Notes: generated by a model from the sequence alone, not told the origin. A stretch of 64,000 nt of DNA from Buttiauxella massiliensis (GCF_902500225.1 NZ_LR722652.1:353322-417321), one strand, 5' to 3'; numbered from the stretch's first letter, positions 17,930 to 28,334 are shown. Made by a program: numbers and translations.

Positions 17930-18913
17930 ATGGCAACACGCATTGAATTTAGTCAGCACGGCGGACCAGAAGTCTTAAAAGTTGTTGAATTCACCCCAAC
18001 CGCTCCCGCAGAAAACGAAGTCCAGGTTGAGAACAAAGCGATAGGTATCAACTACATTGATACCTACATTCGCAGTGGTTTATATCCGCCGCCGATGCTG
18101 CCTAGCGGGCTGGGTACAGAAGCTGCTGGCGTGGTGACTAAAGTTGGCAGTGCGGTAACACATATTAAAGTCGGCGACCGCGTGGTATATGCGCAGTCCG
18201 GGCTTGGCGCATACAGCAGCGTTCACAATGTGCCTGCCGATAAAGCCGCAAAACTACCTGACGCTATCTCTTTTGAGCAAGCTGCCGCGTCGTTCCTCAA
18301 AGGGCTGACGGTTTATTATCTGCTGCGTAAAACTTACGATATCAAAGCCAATGAAGTTTTCCTGTTCCATGCAGCAGCCGGCGGCGTTGGACTGATCGCC
18401 TGCCAGTGGGCCAAAGCGCTGGGTGCCAAATTAATTGGCACTGTCGGTTCTGCGCAAAAAGCAGAAAGCGCCAAAAAAGCCGGTGCCTGGCAAACCATTA
18501 ACTATCGCGAAGAGAATCTTGTCGAACGCGTGAAAGAGATAACCGGCGGCAAGAAAGTGGCGGTGGTTTATGACTCGGTCGGGAAAGATACCTGGGAATC
18601 GTCGCTCGATTGCCTGCAACGGCAAGGTTTGATGGTGAGTTTTGGCAACTCTTCCGGCCCGGTGACGGGCGTGAATCTGGGGATCCTGAACCAGAAAGGC
18701 TCGCTGTATGTTACGCGTCCGTCACTAAATGGTTACGTCACCACCCGCGAAGAGCTGGAAGAAGCGTGCAACGAGCTGTTCTCGTTGATTGCCAGCGGCG
18801 TGATAAAAGTGGATGTGGCGGATAGCCAGAAGTTTGCCCTGAGCGATGCTGCACTGGCTCATGCAACACTTGAGAGCCGCAGCACGCAAGGTTCTAGTTT
18901 GCTGATTCCATAA
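17930..18913 (+). CDS. qorA: NADPH:quinone oxidoreductase, zeta-crystallin type
   Basis: Medium-chain dehydrogenase/reductase without zinc, reducing quinones with NADPH. It has 327 residues, as in E. coli QorA. It shows the N-terminal GroES-like domain, the quinone-family G-S-A-V-T-H-I-K-V-G-D-R-V-V-Y segment and the Rossmann motif A-A-A-G-G-V-G (about 144-150, nucleotide binding). No zinc-ligand cysteine cluster is visible. It is divergent from dnaB with a 78-bp shared gap, and has its own terminator downstream. pspG, which follows in E. coli, is absent. Confidence 0.95.
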   Translation: MATRIEFSQHGGPEVLKVVEFTPTAPAENEVQVENKAIGINYIDTYIRSGLYPPPMLPSGLGTEAAGVVTKVGSAVTHIKVGDRVVYAQSGLGAYSSVHNVPADKAAKLPDAISFEQAAASFLKGLTVYYLLRKTYDIKANEVFLFHAAAGGVGLIACQWAKALGAKLIGTVGSAQKAESAKKAGAWQTINYREENLVERVKEITGGKKVAVVYDSVGKDTWESSLDCLQRQGLMVSFGNSSGPVTGVNLGILNQKGSLYVTRPSLNGYVTTREELEEACNELFSLIASGVIKVDVADSQKFALSDAALAHATLESRSTQGSSLLIP

Positions 18914-18953
18914 AAGAATTTGGGCCTCCCGAGGGAAGCCCATTCTTTTTTTG
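18914..18953 (+). terminator. Terminator of qorA
   Basis: An AAGAAT-TT-GGGC...GCCC-ATTCTT stem followed by seven Ts, directly after the qorA stop. The remaining 175 bp up to the dusA stop contain no gene I can support. Confidence 0.8.
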
Positions 18954-19127
18954 TTCGCTCTGTATGTAGGGTACAGCGCGATGAATTCGTTTTTTTGCAA
19001 CCCGGTAATAATGTCAGGTTTGGTAAATAATTGATATCCCACAGCCCGCGAACTTAGCCAGAAAGATGCGAGGTTGTGATCAACTCCGCAATACCTGAGC
19101 AATTCACACGGTTATTGCTGCTAAAAT

Positions 19128-20126
19128 TTAGCGCTTATCCGCAACCAACGACAAAGCATGTTCCACAACGTCGATTCCTGCACCGGCTTTATGGGCATTT
19201 TCACTCAGATAACGACGCCACTGACGCGCACCCGGAATACCCTGGAAAAGTCCCAACATATGGCGAGTGACATGGCCTAAATAAGTGCCGTTTGCCAGTT
19301 CACGCTCAATGTACGGATACATGGCACGAACCGCTGCAACGGTGTCGATTTCCTGCGTATCAAGGCCAAAAATCTCCCGGTCAACTGCCGTCAGTAAACC
19401 TGGATTCTGGTAGGCTTCGCGCCCGACCATAACACCATCCATATGTTCCAGATGCGTTTTCGCCTCTTCCAGCGATTTGATACCGCCATTAATCGCCATC
19501 GTCAGATGCGGGAAATCACGCTTTAACTGATAAACACGCGGGTAATCCAGCGGCGGAATTTCACGGTTTTCCTTCGGGCTTAAACCAGAAAGCCAGGCTT
19601 TACGGGCGTGGATGATAAACATCTCGCATTCACCCTTCCCGGCTACCGTGCCAATAAAATCGCAGAGAAATTCGTAGCTATCCTGGTCGTCAATGCCGAT
19701 ACGCGTTTTGACGGTAACCGGAATAGAAACCACATCACGCATCGCTTTAATACAATCGGCAACGCGCTGCGCATCAGCCATAAGACACGCGCCGAACATA
19801 CCGTTTTGCACGCGATCAGACGGGCAGCCTACGTTCAGGTTAATTTCATCGTAGCCGCGCTCTTGCGCCAGTTTCGCGCAAATAGCCAATGCAGCCGGAT
19901 CGCTACCGCCTAATTGCAGCGCGATAGGATGCTCGTCTTCGCTGTACGCCAGATAGTCCCCTTTGCCATGAATAATTGCACCGGTTGTCACCATTTCGGT
20001 GTACAGCAGTGTCTGGCTAGATAACTGACGCAAGAAGTAACGGCAGTGGCGATCGGTCCAGTCGAGCATCGGCGCAATAGAGAAACGATGTGGCTGGAAA
20101 GGAGTCTGGTTGGTTTGTGAGGACAT
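19128..20126 (-). CDS. dusA: tRNA-dihydrouridine(20/20a) synthase DusA
   Basis: FMN-dependent enzyme reducing U20 and U20a in the tRNA D-loop. It has 332 residues. The TIM-barrel FMN domain carries the [13 protein letters not shown] start, the catalytic cysteine in [19 protein letters not shown], and H-A-R-K-A (phosphate/FMN contact). A helical C-terminal tRNA-binding domain ends V-A-D-K-R. The first 12 residues are variable, so the start could be slightly different. Confidence 0.96.
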   Translation of the reverse strand: MSSQTNQTPFQPHRFSIAPMLDWTDRHCRYFLRQLSSQTLLYTEMVTTGAIIHGKGDYLAYSEDEHPIALQLGGSDPAALAICAKLAQERGYDEINLNVGCPSDRVQNGMFGACLMADAQRVADCIKAMRDVVSIPVTVKTRIGIDDQDSYEFLCDFIGTVAGKGECEMFIIHARKAWLSGLSPKENREIPPLDYPRVYQLKRDFPHLTMAINGGIKSLEEAKTHLEHMDGVMVGREAYQNPGLLTAVDREIFGLDTQEIDTVAAVRAMYPYIERELANGTYLGHVTRHMLGLFQGIPGARQWRRYLSENAHKAGAGIDVVEHALSLVADKR

Positions 20127-20185
20127 AGGCTGTGGGCGTTTACGGGCTACGGTTAAAAAAGGGTCGCTACTATAGCATAAAGCAG

Positions 20186-20211
20186 CGTCGGGACACCCGC
20201 TCGTCCCGACG
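20186..20211 (-). terminator. Hairpin between dusA and the TraF-like gene
   Basis: A perfect 9-bp stem (CGTCGGGAC / GTCCCGACG) with an 8-base loop lies 10 bases past the stop of the gene at 20222. Only a short T tract follows on the minus strand, so it is a weak terminator candidate. Confidence 0.55.
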
Positions 20212-20221
20212 GCTATTTTTA

Positions 20222-21529
20222 TTAGAAGGTCACGCTAAGCTGCGCTCCGGCCCCCCATGTCTGGTCTTCGCCGTACAGCCCCATTAAATCAACATGAACA
20301 CGATTAAATGGTGCAAAACCAACACCGCCGGTAAAGACGTTGCTGTCGTTTGATTTGACGTCAGCACGATAACCCGCACGCACGGCAAGCCATGGCAGCG
20401 GCGTAATTTCTGCACCGACGCCAACGTACTGCGAGTCTTCTTCGCTTTTGAAGCCTTTGGTTTCGGTGAGATCTCCATCGGCGCTAAGGGTGATGAGATC
20501 GTTATGCCAGGCCACACCAGCCGTCACCAATGGACGAATCTGGTACGTGTCTTTGTAGTTAGTTGTCTCACCGGTTCTGCCATTGGTGATCAGAATATCT
20601 TTGGTATCAATGTCACGCGAAATCAGGTTCTGACCGCTTAGACCAACCGTCCAGTTTTCGCCGAAATCGGCCGCCAGGCCAGCATCCACGTTGAAACCAG
20701 TGTCATCATTACGATAGCGACTGCTATTCCAGTCACTGCTGTCGTAGTTATAAATCGAGGTGGTGTAGTTATAGAGCCAGGTTTTTTGCAACTTCGGTGT
20801 GACGCCAAAAGAAACCGGCACTCCACCGAGATCAAACTCCTTCGCAAGCGCCACGCCATAGTCAGAGACAATAGCCGCACGGCCAGAAGCAGTAGAATTC
20901 AGATTGCTGGTGATAACATCGGAGCCATTAATAGCAGCATCTAACGCAACGCCCCCGGCCACTGCCCGAGAACCTGCGATGCTATTGAGGTAATCGATAT
21001 CTTGCTGATCAATGGAAGAACTAACATGCGCGCGTGCATAGGCTTTTGCGACAAAAGCCACTGAAAGCACGTCGTTTGGAATACTGACTGCGATACTGGC
21101 ACCCGCCTTCGCGTTTGCTGTTTTTCCTTTCAGATCATTTAGCTCACCAGCCAGATCCCCTGCAGCACCCTGAAACTGGCTGAGCGAACCATTTGGATTT
21201 AAAAGGATATCCTGCAGGGTGAGATCGTCGATAACGTTTTTGTATTGATCAACTTTATCGCTAATGTCATCAATCTGATCCTGCAGATTATCTTTATCCG
21301 TAATTTGTGCACTCACAGACGGCAGAATAACCGTCACTGTGTCGTCCTGCTTAGCCTTAGCCAGCAACGCGGGGTTCGTAAGCACCCCACTTCCGTAGCT
21401 CGCGGAAGCGACACCAGTACCACCCATTGCATCACTTCGTGCTTCAGACCATGTGCCCGCCGCATAAGCGTGATTTGCCATAAATAAAGATGCGGCGCTA
21501 AACGCCGCCAAAGTTTTCATTTTTTTCAT
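20222..21529 (-). CDS. Outer-membrane beta-barrel protein, TraF_2-like ('conjugal transfer TraF' family)
   Basis: A 435-residue secreted protein. The signal peptide is about 23 residues (A-N-H-A-Y-A-A). The mature N-terminus [11 protein letters not shown] resembles OmpP1/FadL and PF13729 (TraF_2) proteins. A predicted coiled-coil stretch with [10 protein letters not shown] lies around 80-100. The C-terminal half alternates hydrophobic and aromatic residues as in barrel strands and ends in phenylalanine (L-S-V-T-F), the usual outer-membrane insertion signal. Databases often label this family 'conjugal transfer protein TraF', which is misleading here: no conjugation gene is near. An in-frame ATG at 21520 may be the true start, given a GGTGA nine bases before it. 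Function unknown; E. coli K-12 has no counterpart at this locus. Confidence 0.75.
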   Translation of the reverse strand: MKKMKTLAAFSAASLFMANHAYAAGTWSEARSDAMGGTGVASASYGSGVLTNPALLAKAKQDDTVTVILPSVSAQITDKDNLQDQIDDISDKVDQYKNVIDDLTLQDILLNPNGSLSQFQGAAGDLAGELNDLKGKTANAKAGASIAVSIPNDVLSVAFVAKAYARAHVSSSIDQQDIDYLNSIAGSRAVAGGVALDAAINGSDVITSNLNSTASGRAAIVSDYGVALAKEFDLGGVPVSFGVTPKLQKTWLYNYTTSIYNYDSSDWNSSRYRNDDTGFNVDAGLAADFGENWTVGLSGQNLISRDIDTKDILITNGRTGETTNYKDTYQIRPLVTAGVAWHNDLITLSADGDLTETKGFKSEEDSQYVGVGAEITPLPWLAVRAGYRADVKSNDSNVFTGGVGFAPFNRVHVDLMGLYGEDQTWGAGAQLSVTF

Positions 21530-21700
21530 TCACCACACGTCCGTCTGTTGATCAGATGTAATAACTGCCCCTGCCAGTTATGACTGAACAGAGGCGGACT
21601 ATTGCTGTGAATAAAAGGCTGAAAAGTGGGCTGTTTCGCCCATCGGAATCCCGTTTCTATCCTTCAGGATTATGAGTTCAAAATTTCCATGCAAACTTAT

Positions 21701-22204
21701 TTATAGTTTACCGTTCGGCTTTCGTGAAGGCTGACCGTCGTGCGGGCCGAAAAATTGCGGGGGATGATCAATCCAGCGATCCTGACGCTGTGCGGCATAG
21801 CCTGGGTTTAGCGGGTAATAAATTCGATTCTCAGCTTTGTTTGCTTCCCCCACAATCAGCAGCCGGACTTCATGCTCTGTGTTGTTGATAAAGGTATGGC
21901 AGATACCTGTTCCAGATGGGAAACCAACGCTATCTCCAGGTTCAAGTGGGTAAAGGTGCCCATTAATCCACACCTGTGGATGCCCTTCGAGAACATAAGC
22001 AAACTCTTCTTCGCTGCTTTCGGCATGAGGATAAGATGTGCGGCGACCTGGTAGCAGGCGCTCATGATGAATTCCCAGGCGATTAAGACCCAGTTTGCGG
22101 GCCAGTGGCGCGCCAATAGAAAACCGCTCTGCGCTGTCTGGATAAGTCGAATCATCGTCACCTTCTATTTCCTTCCAGTGGCGAATGCAATCAGGTTTAT
22201 TCAT
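21701..22204 (-). CDS. Cupin-domain protein, function unknown
   Basis: A 167-residue protein with a single cupin fold. Motif 1 is seen as P-G-R-R-T-S-Y-P-H-A-E-S-S-E-E-E-F-A-Y-V, with a histidine and glutamates as metal-ligand candidates, and motif 2 as P-G-D-S-V-G-F-P-S-G-T-G-I-C-H-T-F with a second histidine. There is no signal peptide. The ATG at 22204 has GGAG six bases upstream; the ATG seven codons earlier has a poorer context. It is divergent from zur across 105 bp, which raises the possibility of a zinc-responsive gene, but I see no clear Zur operator. Enzymatic role not inferable. Confidence 0.82.
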   Translation of the reverse strand: MNKPDCIRHWKEIEGDDDSTYPDSAERFSIGAPLARKLGLNRLGIHHERLLPGRRTSYPHAESSEEEFAYVLEGHPQVWINGHLYPLEPGDSVGFPSGTGICHTFINNTEHEVRLLIVGEANKAENRIYYPLNPGYAAQRQDRWIDHPPQFFGPHDGQPSRKPNGKL

Positions 22205-22309
22205 AACAAACTCCGGGATAGTCATCTCAAAAGATTGTGGCTAAGCGCACCACTCGGCGTTTTTTGCGCGTTGTGATAAAGTGTAGGGCTAATCTACAGG
22301 GGAATACTG

Positions 22310-22825
22310 ATGGACATCACGACTTCACAAAACGTGTTAGCGCAGGCTGAAAAACTATGCGAGCAGCGTAATGTGCGCCTGACACCACAACGTCTTGAAG
22401 TATTGCGTTTGCTGACTCAGCAAGCAGGCGCTATCAGTGCTTATGATTTGCTGGATTTACTGCGTGCCAGCGAACCGCAAGCTAAACCCCCGACAGTGTA
22501 TCGTGCGCTCGATTTTCTGCTCGAACAAGGTTTTGTACACCGTGTAGAGTCAACTAACAGCTATGTGTTGTGCAATCTTATCGATCAGCCAACTCACTCA
22601 TCTGCGATGTTTATTTGCGATAGATGTGGTGCGGTGAAGGAGCGTAGTGCGGAAGGTGTGGAAGATATCATGCACCAACTGGCGGCCCAGTTAGGGTTTG
22701 CTTTGCATCATAACGTTATTGAGGCGCATGGTTTATGCAGCGCATGTGCAGAAGTTGAAGCTTGTAGCCACCCGGATGCTTGCGGGCATGACCACTCTAT
22801 TCAGAGTAAAAAGAAGTCACGTTAG
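22310..22825 (+). CDS. zur: Zinc uptake regulator Zur
   Basis: Fur-family repressor that binds zinc and shuts off znuABC and paralogous zinc-free ribosomal protein genes. It has 171 residues, as in E. coli. The N-terminal winged helix includes R-L-T-P-Q-R-L-E-V-L-R-L and K-P-P-T-V-Y-R-A-L-D-F-L. The structural zinc cysteines are in F-I-C-D-R-C-G and the C-terminal G-L-C-S-A-C region, and a histidine/cysteine tail E-A-C-S-H-P-D-A-C-G-H-D-H follows. In E. coli Zur is also placed near dusA and yjbJ. Confidence 0.96.
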   Translation: MDITTSQNVLAQAEKLCEQRNVRLTPQRLEVLRLLTQQAGAISAYDLLDLLRASEPQAKPPTVYRALDFLLEQGFVHRVESTNSYVLCNLIDQPTHSSAMFICDRCGAVKERSAEGVEDIMHQLAAQLGFALHHNVIEAHGLCSACAEVEACSHPDACGHDHSIQSKKKSR

Positions 22826-22912
22826 ATTGGTTGGATTTGAGTTGAATGGAACGGTACCTCCATGTACCTGGGCAGGGTAGCCTTGAGAATTAACACATCC
22901 GAGGGAAACTAA

Positions 22913-23122
22913 TTACCAACGATATTTGTTGCGAGTTTCCCAATCAACGACTTCTTCCTCTGCCTTATCCTTTTGGTACCCATAACGCTCTTGAATCTTA
23001 CCGACAAGCTGATCGCGTTTGCCTTCGATGACAGTCATATCATCGTCAGTCAGTTTGCCCCATTTCTCTTTTACTGTGCCTTTGAACTGTTTCCAGTTAC
23101 CGCCGATTTCGTCTTTATTCAT
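22913..23122 (-). CDS. yjbJ: CsbD-family stress protein YjbJ
   Basis: A 69-residue hydrophilic protein of the CsbD family, abundant in stationary phase in E. coli under sigma-S, with no defined biochemical role. It matches E. coli YjbJ along its length: M-N-K-D-E start, N-W-K-Q-F-K-G, K-L-T-D-D-D-M and a Y-R-W end (R-N-K-Y-R-W). The ATG at 23122 is preferred, with GAGGAT six bases before it; the upstream in-frame extension reads through what should be leader. Confidence 0.93.
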   Translation of the reverse strand: MNKDEIGGNWKQFKGTVKEKWGKLTDDDMTVIEGKRDQLVGKIQERYGYQKDKAEEEVVDWETRNKYRW

Positions 23123-23279
23123 AATAGTATCCTCATCGTATCGGTTAAGAACTGCTAAATAATTACCAACGTCCACTGTGTTGCCGTTCGGCTAACACCC
23201 ACTATCTGCTGGACGTGATAATAATTGTAGCCAAGGATATGGCAGTCAGAGGAAAACTAAGAATCTTTAACCGTACGGC

Positions 23280-24611
23280 TTAATTTTGTGCATTGTTAAA
23301 CCAGCTATTTTGCTGCCAATGGCGACGCCAAATCCAACCCAAAGACAACCCACGTAACGCCAGAAAAACCGCAACCGATAGCCACAGGCCGTGGTTGCCT
23401 AAATACGGGACCGTGAAGAGCGTTAGCCCGAAACCAACAGCGGCAACCGCCATGCTATTACGCATCTCAGCTCCTCTTGTCGCGCCAATAAACATCCCAT
23501 CCAGCAAGTAGCACCAGACACCGACTACGGGTAACACAATCTGCCAGTGGAGATAGCGATCGGCCTGTAGCTGTAATTGGGGAATGGACGTCAGAATAGA
23601 AACAATTTGCTCGCCAAATAGGGCATACACCACGGCAAACATGAGCGCGACTAAACCCGCCTGGCGACAAGCTGCCCCCCAAACCTCGAGCAATTGGCCG
23701 CGATTCTTTGCGCCATAAGCTTGCCCGGAATGGGCTTCAACGGCATAGGCAAAACCATCAAGCGCATAAGCCGTAAACGTCAGAAGCGTCATTAACACCG
23801 CGTTGACGGCAACAATTTCGCTACCCAGGCGCGCCCCAAAGATGGTCACTGATGCAAAGCACACTTGCAGTAATAACGAGCGCAACATGATGTCCCGATT
23901 GAGCGCCAGTAAGCGCCGAACATTGCCACGCCAGGACTGCTTAAGCATCTCAAAGCTGATACCACGCATGCCCATAACCTTCTTCACCATCAGTAATCCG
24001 ATGAAGAATGTCGCGTATTCAGCAGTGACAGTCGCAAGTGCCGCCCCTTTAACATCAAGGTGCAATCCCATCACCAGCCACACATCCAGTACGATATTCA
24101 GAACATTGCCGACAACCAGCAAGATAACCGGAGCTCTGGCGTATTGAACCCCTAGCAGCCATCCCAGCAAAACCAGGTTGGCAAGCGAGGCTGGCGCACT
24201 CAGCCAGCGGATTTCAAGAAAGCGCTGCGCTTGTACGAGCACATCCTGATTGCCACCGACAATTTGTAAAGCGAGTGAAATGAGGGGATCGCGTAGTAAG
24301 ACAATTGCCACCCCTGCCCCTAGTGCCAGCAATAATGGTTGCACCAGTGCACGAGCTAACGCTGAGGGATTATTGGCACCAAAAGCCTGAGCAGTTAAGC
24401 CTGTGGTACTCATTCGTAAAAACAGCAGCAACATAAACAGGAAGCTGGTTGCTGTAGCACCAATGGCAACACCGCCCAGATAAACAGGACTATCCAGATG
24501 ACCAATAACAGCCGTATCGACAAGGCCAAGCAGCGGAACGGTAATGTTGGAGAAAATCATGGGTAAAGCGAGGCGCCAGAGCGCACGATCCGCTGTGGAG
24601 AATAATTGCAT
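23280..24611 (-). CDS. dinF: MATE-family efflux protein DinF
   Basis: Inner-membrane multidrug/oxidant-protection exporter of the MATE family (DinF branch), SOS-inducible through lexA co-transcription. It has 443 residues with the twelve-helix pattern and internal two-fold similarity. The N-terminal W-R-L-A-L-P-M-I-F-S-N-I-T-V-P and V-D-T-A-V-I-G-H-L segments are typical. GGAGAGGTC precedes the ATG. It follows lexA by 74 bp containing a hairpin. Confidence 0.95.
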   Translation of the reverse strand: MQLFSTADRALWRLALPMIFSNITVPLLGLVDTAVIGHLDSPVYLGGVAIGATATSFLFMLLLFLRMSTTGLTAQAFGANNPSALARALVQPLLLALGAGVAIVLLRDPLISLALQIVGGNQDVLVQAQRFLEIRWLSAPASLANLVLLGWLLGVQYARAPVILLVVGNVLNIVLDVWLVMGLHLDVKGAALATVTAEYATFFIGLLMVKKVMGMRGISFEMLKQSWRGNVRRLLALNRDIMLRSLLLQVCFASVTIFGARLGSEIVAVNAVLMTLLTFTAYALDGFAYAVEAHSGQAYGAKNRGQLLEVWGAACRQAGLVALMFAVVYALFGEQIVSILTSIPQLQLQADRYLHWQIVLPVVGVWCYLLDGMFIGATRGAEMRNSMAVAAVGFGLTLFTVPYLGNHGLWLSVAVFLALRGLSLGWIWRRHWQQNSWFNNAQN

Positions 24612-24647
24612 GACCTCTCCTGAAGGAGATCAAAGAGAATTAAGACA

Positions 24648-24674
24648 GTGATGCGCACTTTAAATGCGCATCAC
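24648..24674 (-). terminator. Hairpin between lexA and dinF (attenuator-like)
   Basis: A perfect 10-bp stem GTGATGCGCA / TGCGCATCAC with a 7-base loop. There is no strong T-run after it on the minus strand, so it probably lowers dinF expression, or protects the lexA mRNA end, rather than fully terminating. Confidence 0.55.
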
Positions 24675-24685
24675 CTAAAGAGATT

Positions 24686-25294
24686 TTACAGCCAGTCGCC
24701 GTTGCGGATAACCCCTACAGCCAGCCCTTCAATAGAGAAGTTATGCTCGCGCAGGTCAACCACGATCGGTTCAAACTCACTGTTTTCTGGCAGCAGATGA
24801 ACTGTATTGCCCTGTTGTTTTAAGCGCTTAACGGTAACTTCATCGTCGATACGCGCGACAACAACCTGGCCATTACGCACATCCTGGGTTTTATGAACCG
24901 CAAGCAGGTCGCCATCCATAATACCGATGTCTTTCATCGACATACCGCTGACGCGCAGCAAGAAGTCGGCATTTGGTTTGAACAGTGATGGGTCGACCTG
25001 GTAATGGCCTTCGATGTGTTGCTGTGCCAGGAGTGGCTCACCTGCAGCAACACGCCCAACCAGTGGAATACCGGTCACTTCTTCCACCAACAGGCGGATA
25101 CCACGGGATGCGCCAGAAACAATTTCAAGCACACCTTTACGGGCAAGTGCTTTTAAATGCTCTTCAGCGGCGTTCGGAGAACGGAATCCTAGACGTTGAG
25201 CAATCTCGGCACGAGTCGGTGGCATGCCGGTCTGGCTGATATGATCCCTAATAAGATCAAACACCTCTTGCTGCCTGGTAGTTAACGCTTTCAT
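24686..25294 (-). CDS. lexA: SOS repressor LexA
   Basis: Repressor of the SOS regulon, inactivated by RecA-stimulated self-cleavage. It has 202 residues, as in E. coli. The N-terminal winged helix is about 1-70. The cleavage site is A84-G85, and the Ser-Lys dyad is S119 (S-G-M-S-M) and K156 (T-V-K-R-L). Two LexA boxes precede it, so it is autoregulated. It heads the lexA-dinF operon. Confidence 0.98.
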   Translation of the reverse strand: MKALTTRQQEVFDLIRDHISQTGMPPTRAEIAQRLGFRSPNAAEEHLKALARKGVLEIVSGASRGIRLLVEEVTGIPLVGRVAAGEPLLAQQHIEGHYQVDPSLFKPNADFLLRVSGMSMKDIGIMDGDLLAVHKTQDVRNGQVVVARIDDEVTVKRLKQQGNTVHLLPENSEFEPIVVDLREHNFSIEGLAVGVIRNGDWL

Positions 25295-25302
25295 TCCGCC
25301 CC

Positions 25303-25339
25303 CTGGGTGTTTATACAGTTATGCTGTGAGTATATACAG
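25303..25339. promoter_or_regulatory. Tandem LexA boxes of lexA
   Basis: On the minus strand CTGTATATACTCACAG (25324-25339) and CTGTATAAACACCCAG (25303-25318) both keep CTG-N10-CAG and are arranged as in the E. coli lexA operator, with a 5-bp gap. Confidence 0.95.
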
Positions 25340-25402
25340 TCAAAGGTCAATTTGGAACCACAAATTAAGCAAAAAACCAGGCACTTAACTATTCTGGAAA
25401 GA

Positions 25403-25771
25403 TCACCGCAAATGCGACCAAAGCAGCGTGACCCAGGTAATTACCGCGAGGATAATTGAAATTAATACAGCGGCCGAGCCCATATCTTTGGCACGCCCGG
25501 AAAGTTCGTGATAATCAGTGCCAACACGGTCGACAAGAGCCTCGATAGCGCTGTTGAGAATTTCCACAATCATGACCAACACGACTGAGCCGATAAGTAG
25601 AATGCGGGTAATGGGGTCGACATCTAACCAACATGCGATGGCAATGGCGATAACGGCAGAAACGCCTTCCTGGCGGAAAGCTGCTTCATTGATCCAGGCT
25701 GCTTTGAGCCCTTTCCATGAGTAGCCTGCGGCTTTGATGATACGGGTAAGTCCAGTGGTACTGCTCGCCAT
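25403..25771 (-). CDS. dgkA: Diacylglycerol kinase DgkA
   Basis: Trimeric three-helix inner-membrane kinase that recycles diacylglycerol from membrane-derived oligosaccharide and lipid A modification into phosphatidate. The ATG at 25771 gives 122 residues, equal to E. coli DgkA. The active-site segment E-I-L-N-S-A-I-E-A-L and the R-A-K-D-M-G-S-A-A motif are intact. It is divergent from plsB, so two phospholipid genes flank one control region. Confidence 0.96.
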   Translation of the reverse strand: MASSTTGLTRIIKAAGYSWKGLKAAWINEAAFRQEGVSAVIAIAIACWLDVDPITRILLIGSVVLVMIVEILNSAIEALVDRVGTDYHELSGRAKDMGSAAVLISIILAVITWVTLLWSHLR

Positions 25772-25897
25772 TTTAAGAAACCTTTTCAAATTATTTGCAT
25801 CAATGCTTGTCAAAATTATAACGCCACAGAAATCTGGGTCAGATTCTGATATTCTTGCGGCGAATTTGCATCATTAACCTGAGGCTTTACATCGTTT

Positions 25898-28327
25898 ATG
25901 TCAGGCTGGCCAAGAATCTACTACAAATTACTTAATTTACCATTAGGCGTTCTGGTAAAGAGCAAGTCCATTCCGGCAGATCCACAGGCCGAACTGGGCT
26001 TAGATCCCACACGCCCAATAATGTATGTTCTGCCTTATAACTCAAAGGCGGACTTATTAACCCTGCGCGCGCAATGCCTCGCGCACAACTTGCCCGACCC
26101 TCTCGAGCCGTTAGAGATCGACGGTGCGGTATTGCCGCGCTATGTCTTTATCCATGGTGGCCCGCGTGTGTTCACCTATTACACGCCAAAAGAAGAGTCG
26201 ATCAAGCTGTTCCATGATTATCTCGACTTGCACCGCAGCAATCCAAATCTGGATGTGCAGATGGTGCCGGTATCGGTGATGTTTGGCCGCTCTCCGGGTC
26301 GCGAAAAAGGCGAAGTTAACCCGCCACTGAAGATGCTTAATGGCATTCAGAAATTCTTCGCGGTCTCGTGGCTTGGGCGCGACAGCTTTGTGCGGTTCTC
26401 TGCACCTGTTTCGCTGCGCCAGATGGCAACCGATCACGGTACAGATAAAAAAATCGCCCAAAAACTGGCTCGCGTGGCACGTATGCACTTTGCTCGCCAG
26501 CGCTTAGCGACTGTTGGCCCGCGTCTGCCGGTACGTCAGGATCTGTTTAACAAACTTCTGGCCTCAAAAGCTATTGCCCGTGCAGTAGAAGACGAAGCGC
26601 GCAGCAAGAAAATCTCCCATGAAAAAGCACAGCAAAATGCTGTTGCCTTGATGGAAGAGATTGCGGCGAACTTCTCTTATGAAGCCGTTCGTTTGACCGA
26701 CCGCGTATTAGGTCTGACGTGGAACCGTTTGTACCAGGGCATTAACGTTCACAATGCTGAACGTGTGCGCCAGTTGGCTCACGACGGCCACGAGATTGTC
26801 TATGTGCCCTGCCACCGCAGCCACATGGACTACATGCTTCTGTCTTACGTGCTCTATCACCAGGGGCTGGTTCCTCCGCACATTGCAGCGGGTATCAACC
26901 TGAATTTCTGGCCAGCAGGCCCGATTTTCCGTCGCCTGGGCGCGTTCTTTATTCGCCGTACCTTTAAAGGCAGCAAACTGTACTCCACCGTGTTCCGTGA
27001 ATATCTTGGCGAGCTGTTCAGCCGTGGCTATTCCGTTGAATACTTTGTGGAAGGTGGCCGTTCTCGTACCGGCCGTTTGCTAGACCCGAAAACCGGCACA
27101 CTGTCGATGACCATTCAGGCCATGCTGCGTGGCGGTACTCGTCCAATTACATTAGTGCCGATTTACATTGGCTACGAGCATGTAATGGAAGTGGGGACTT
27201 ACGCAAAAGAGCTGCGCGGTGCGACCAAAGAAAAAGAGAGCTTCATGCAGATGGTACGTGGGCTGAGCAAGCTGCGTAACCTCGGCCAGGGCTATGTTAA
27301 CTTCGGCGAACCAATGCCATTGATGACATTCCTCAACCAGCGAGTGCCTGAGTGGCGTGATTCAATCGACCCGATTGAATCCATTCGCCCGGCATGGTTA
27401 ACGCCAACGGTTAATGAAATTGCTGCCGAACTGATGGTGCGTATTAACAATGCAGGCGCGGCAAACGCCATGAACCTGTGTTGTACCGCGCTCCTGGCAT
27501 CGCGCCAGCGTTCACTGACGCGCGAACAACTGACCGAACAGCTCAACTGTTACCTGAGCCTGTTGCGTAATGTGCCGTATTCACCGGACGCTACCGCACC
27601 AGACCAGCCAGCAGAAGCGCTTATCGAACACGCGTTGCAGATGAACAAGTTTGAAGTAGAGAAAGATACGATTGGTGACATCATCATTCTGCCGCGTGAG
27701 CAGGCAGTGCTGATGACTTACTACCGTAATAACATCCTGCATATGCTGGTGTTGCCTTCTCTGCTGGCTGCAATTATCACGCAGCATCGCCACATTTCCC
27801 GCAGCGAGCTTCTGCGTCAGGTTGAGCTGCTCTACCCAATGCTGAAGTCTGAGCTGTTCCTGCGTTGGGAAAAAGCGGATCTTGCCAGTGAAATGGATGC
27901 GCTGCTTAATGAACTGGTTCGTCAGGATCTGATTACCCTTACGGGTGAAGAAGTGGTGATTAACCCGGCACGCTCACGCACTATGCAGCTTCTGGCGGCA
28001 GGTGTTCGTGAAACGCTGCAACGTTACGCGATTACTTTCTGGCTGCTGAGTGCAAATCCATCGATTAACCGTGGGACGCTGGAGCGCGAAAGCCGCACCG
28101 TTGCCCAACGTTTGTCGGTGTTGCATGGCATTAATGCACCGGAGTTCTTCGATAAAGCTGTGTTCACCTCGCTGGTATTAACCTTGCGTGATGAAGGCTA
28201 TATCAGCGACACCGGAGATGCAGAACCCACCGAAACGATGAAGGTCTACCAGATGCTGGCAGAGCTGATCATGCCGGATGTGCGTTTGACAATTGAAAGT
28301 GCGACGTCGCAGGCTGCGACTGAGTAA
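25898..28327 (+). CDS. plsB: Glycerol-3-phosphate O-acyltransferase PlsB
   Basis: Membrane-associated acyltransferase that starts phospholipid synthesis by acylating sn-glycerol-3-phosphate at position 1. It has 809 residues (807 in E. coli). Acyltransferase block I is H-R-S-H-M-D (about 305), block [13 protein letters not shown] and block [10 protein letters not shown]. The long N- and C-terminal extensions are typical of gammaproteobacterial PlsB. It is followed by a REP-like hairpin and a full ERIC element. Confidence 0.97.
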   Translation: MSGWPRIYYKLLNLPLGVLVKSKSIPADPQAELGLDPTRPIMYVLPYNSKADLLTLRAQCLAHNLPDPLEPLEIDGAVLPRYVFIHGGPRVFTYYTPKEESIKLFHDYLDLHRSNPNLDVQMVPVSVMFGRSPGREKGEVNPPLKMLNGIQKFFAVSWLGRDSFVRFSAPVSLRQMATDHGTDKKIAQKLARVARMHFARQRLATVGPRLPVRQDLFNKLLASKAIARAVEDEARSKKISHEKAQQNAVALMEEIAANFSYEAVRLTDRVLGLTWNRLYQGINVHNAERVRQLAHDGHEIVYVPCHRSHMDYMLLSYVLYHQGLVPPHIAAGINLNFWPAGPIFRRLGAFFIRRTFKGSKLYSTVFREYLGELFSRGYSVEYFVEGGRSRTGRLLDPKTGTLSMTIQAMLRGGTRPITLVPIYIGYEHVMEVGTYAKELRGATKEKESFMQMVRGLSKLRNLGQGYVNFGEPMPLMTFLNQRVPEWRDSIDPIESIRPAWLTPTVNEIAAELMVRINNAGAANAMNLCCTALLASRQRSLTREQLTEQLNCYLSLLRNVPYSPDATAPDQPAEALIEHALQMNKFEVEKDTIGDIIILPREQAVLMTYYRNNILHMLVLPSLLAAIITQHRHISRSELLRQVELLYPMLKSELFLRWEKADLASEMDALLNELVRQDLITLTGEEVVINPARSRTMQLLAAGVRETLQRYAITFWLLSANPSINRGTLERESRTVAQRLSVLHGINAPEFFDKAVFTSLVLTLRDEGYISDTGDAEPTETMKVYQMLAELIMPDVRLTIESATSQAATE

Positions 28328-28334
28328 AAAATCT

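Noticed and set aside
20222..21529. The TraF-like gene as evidence of a conjugative element
   Set aside because: There are no relaxase, pilus or type IV secretion genes nearby. The protein is a secreted barrel-type protein, and the surrounding genes are core chromosome.
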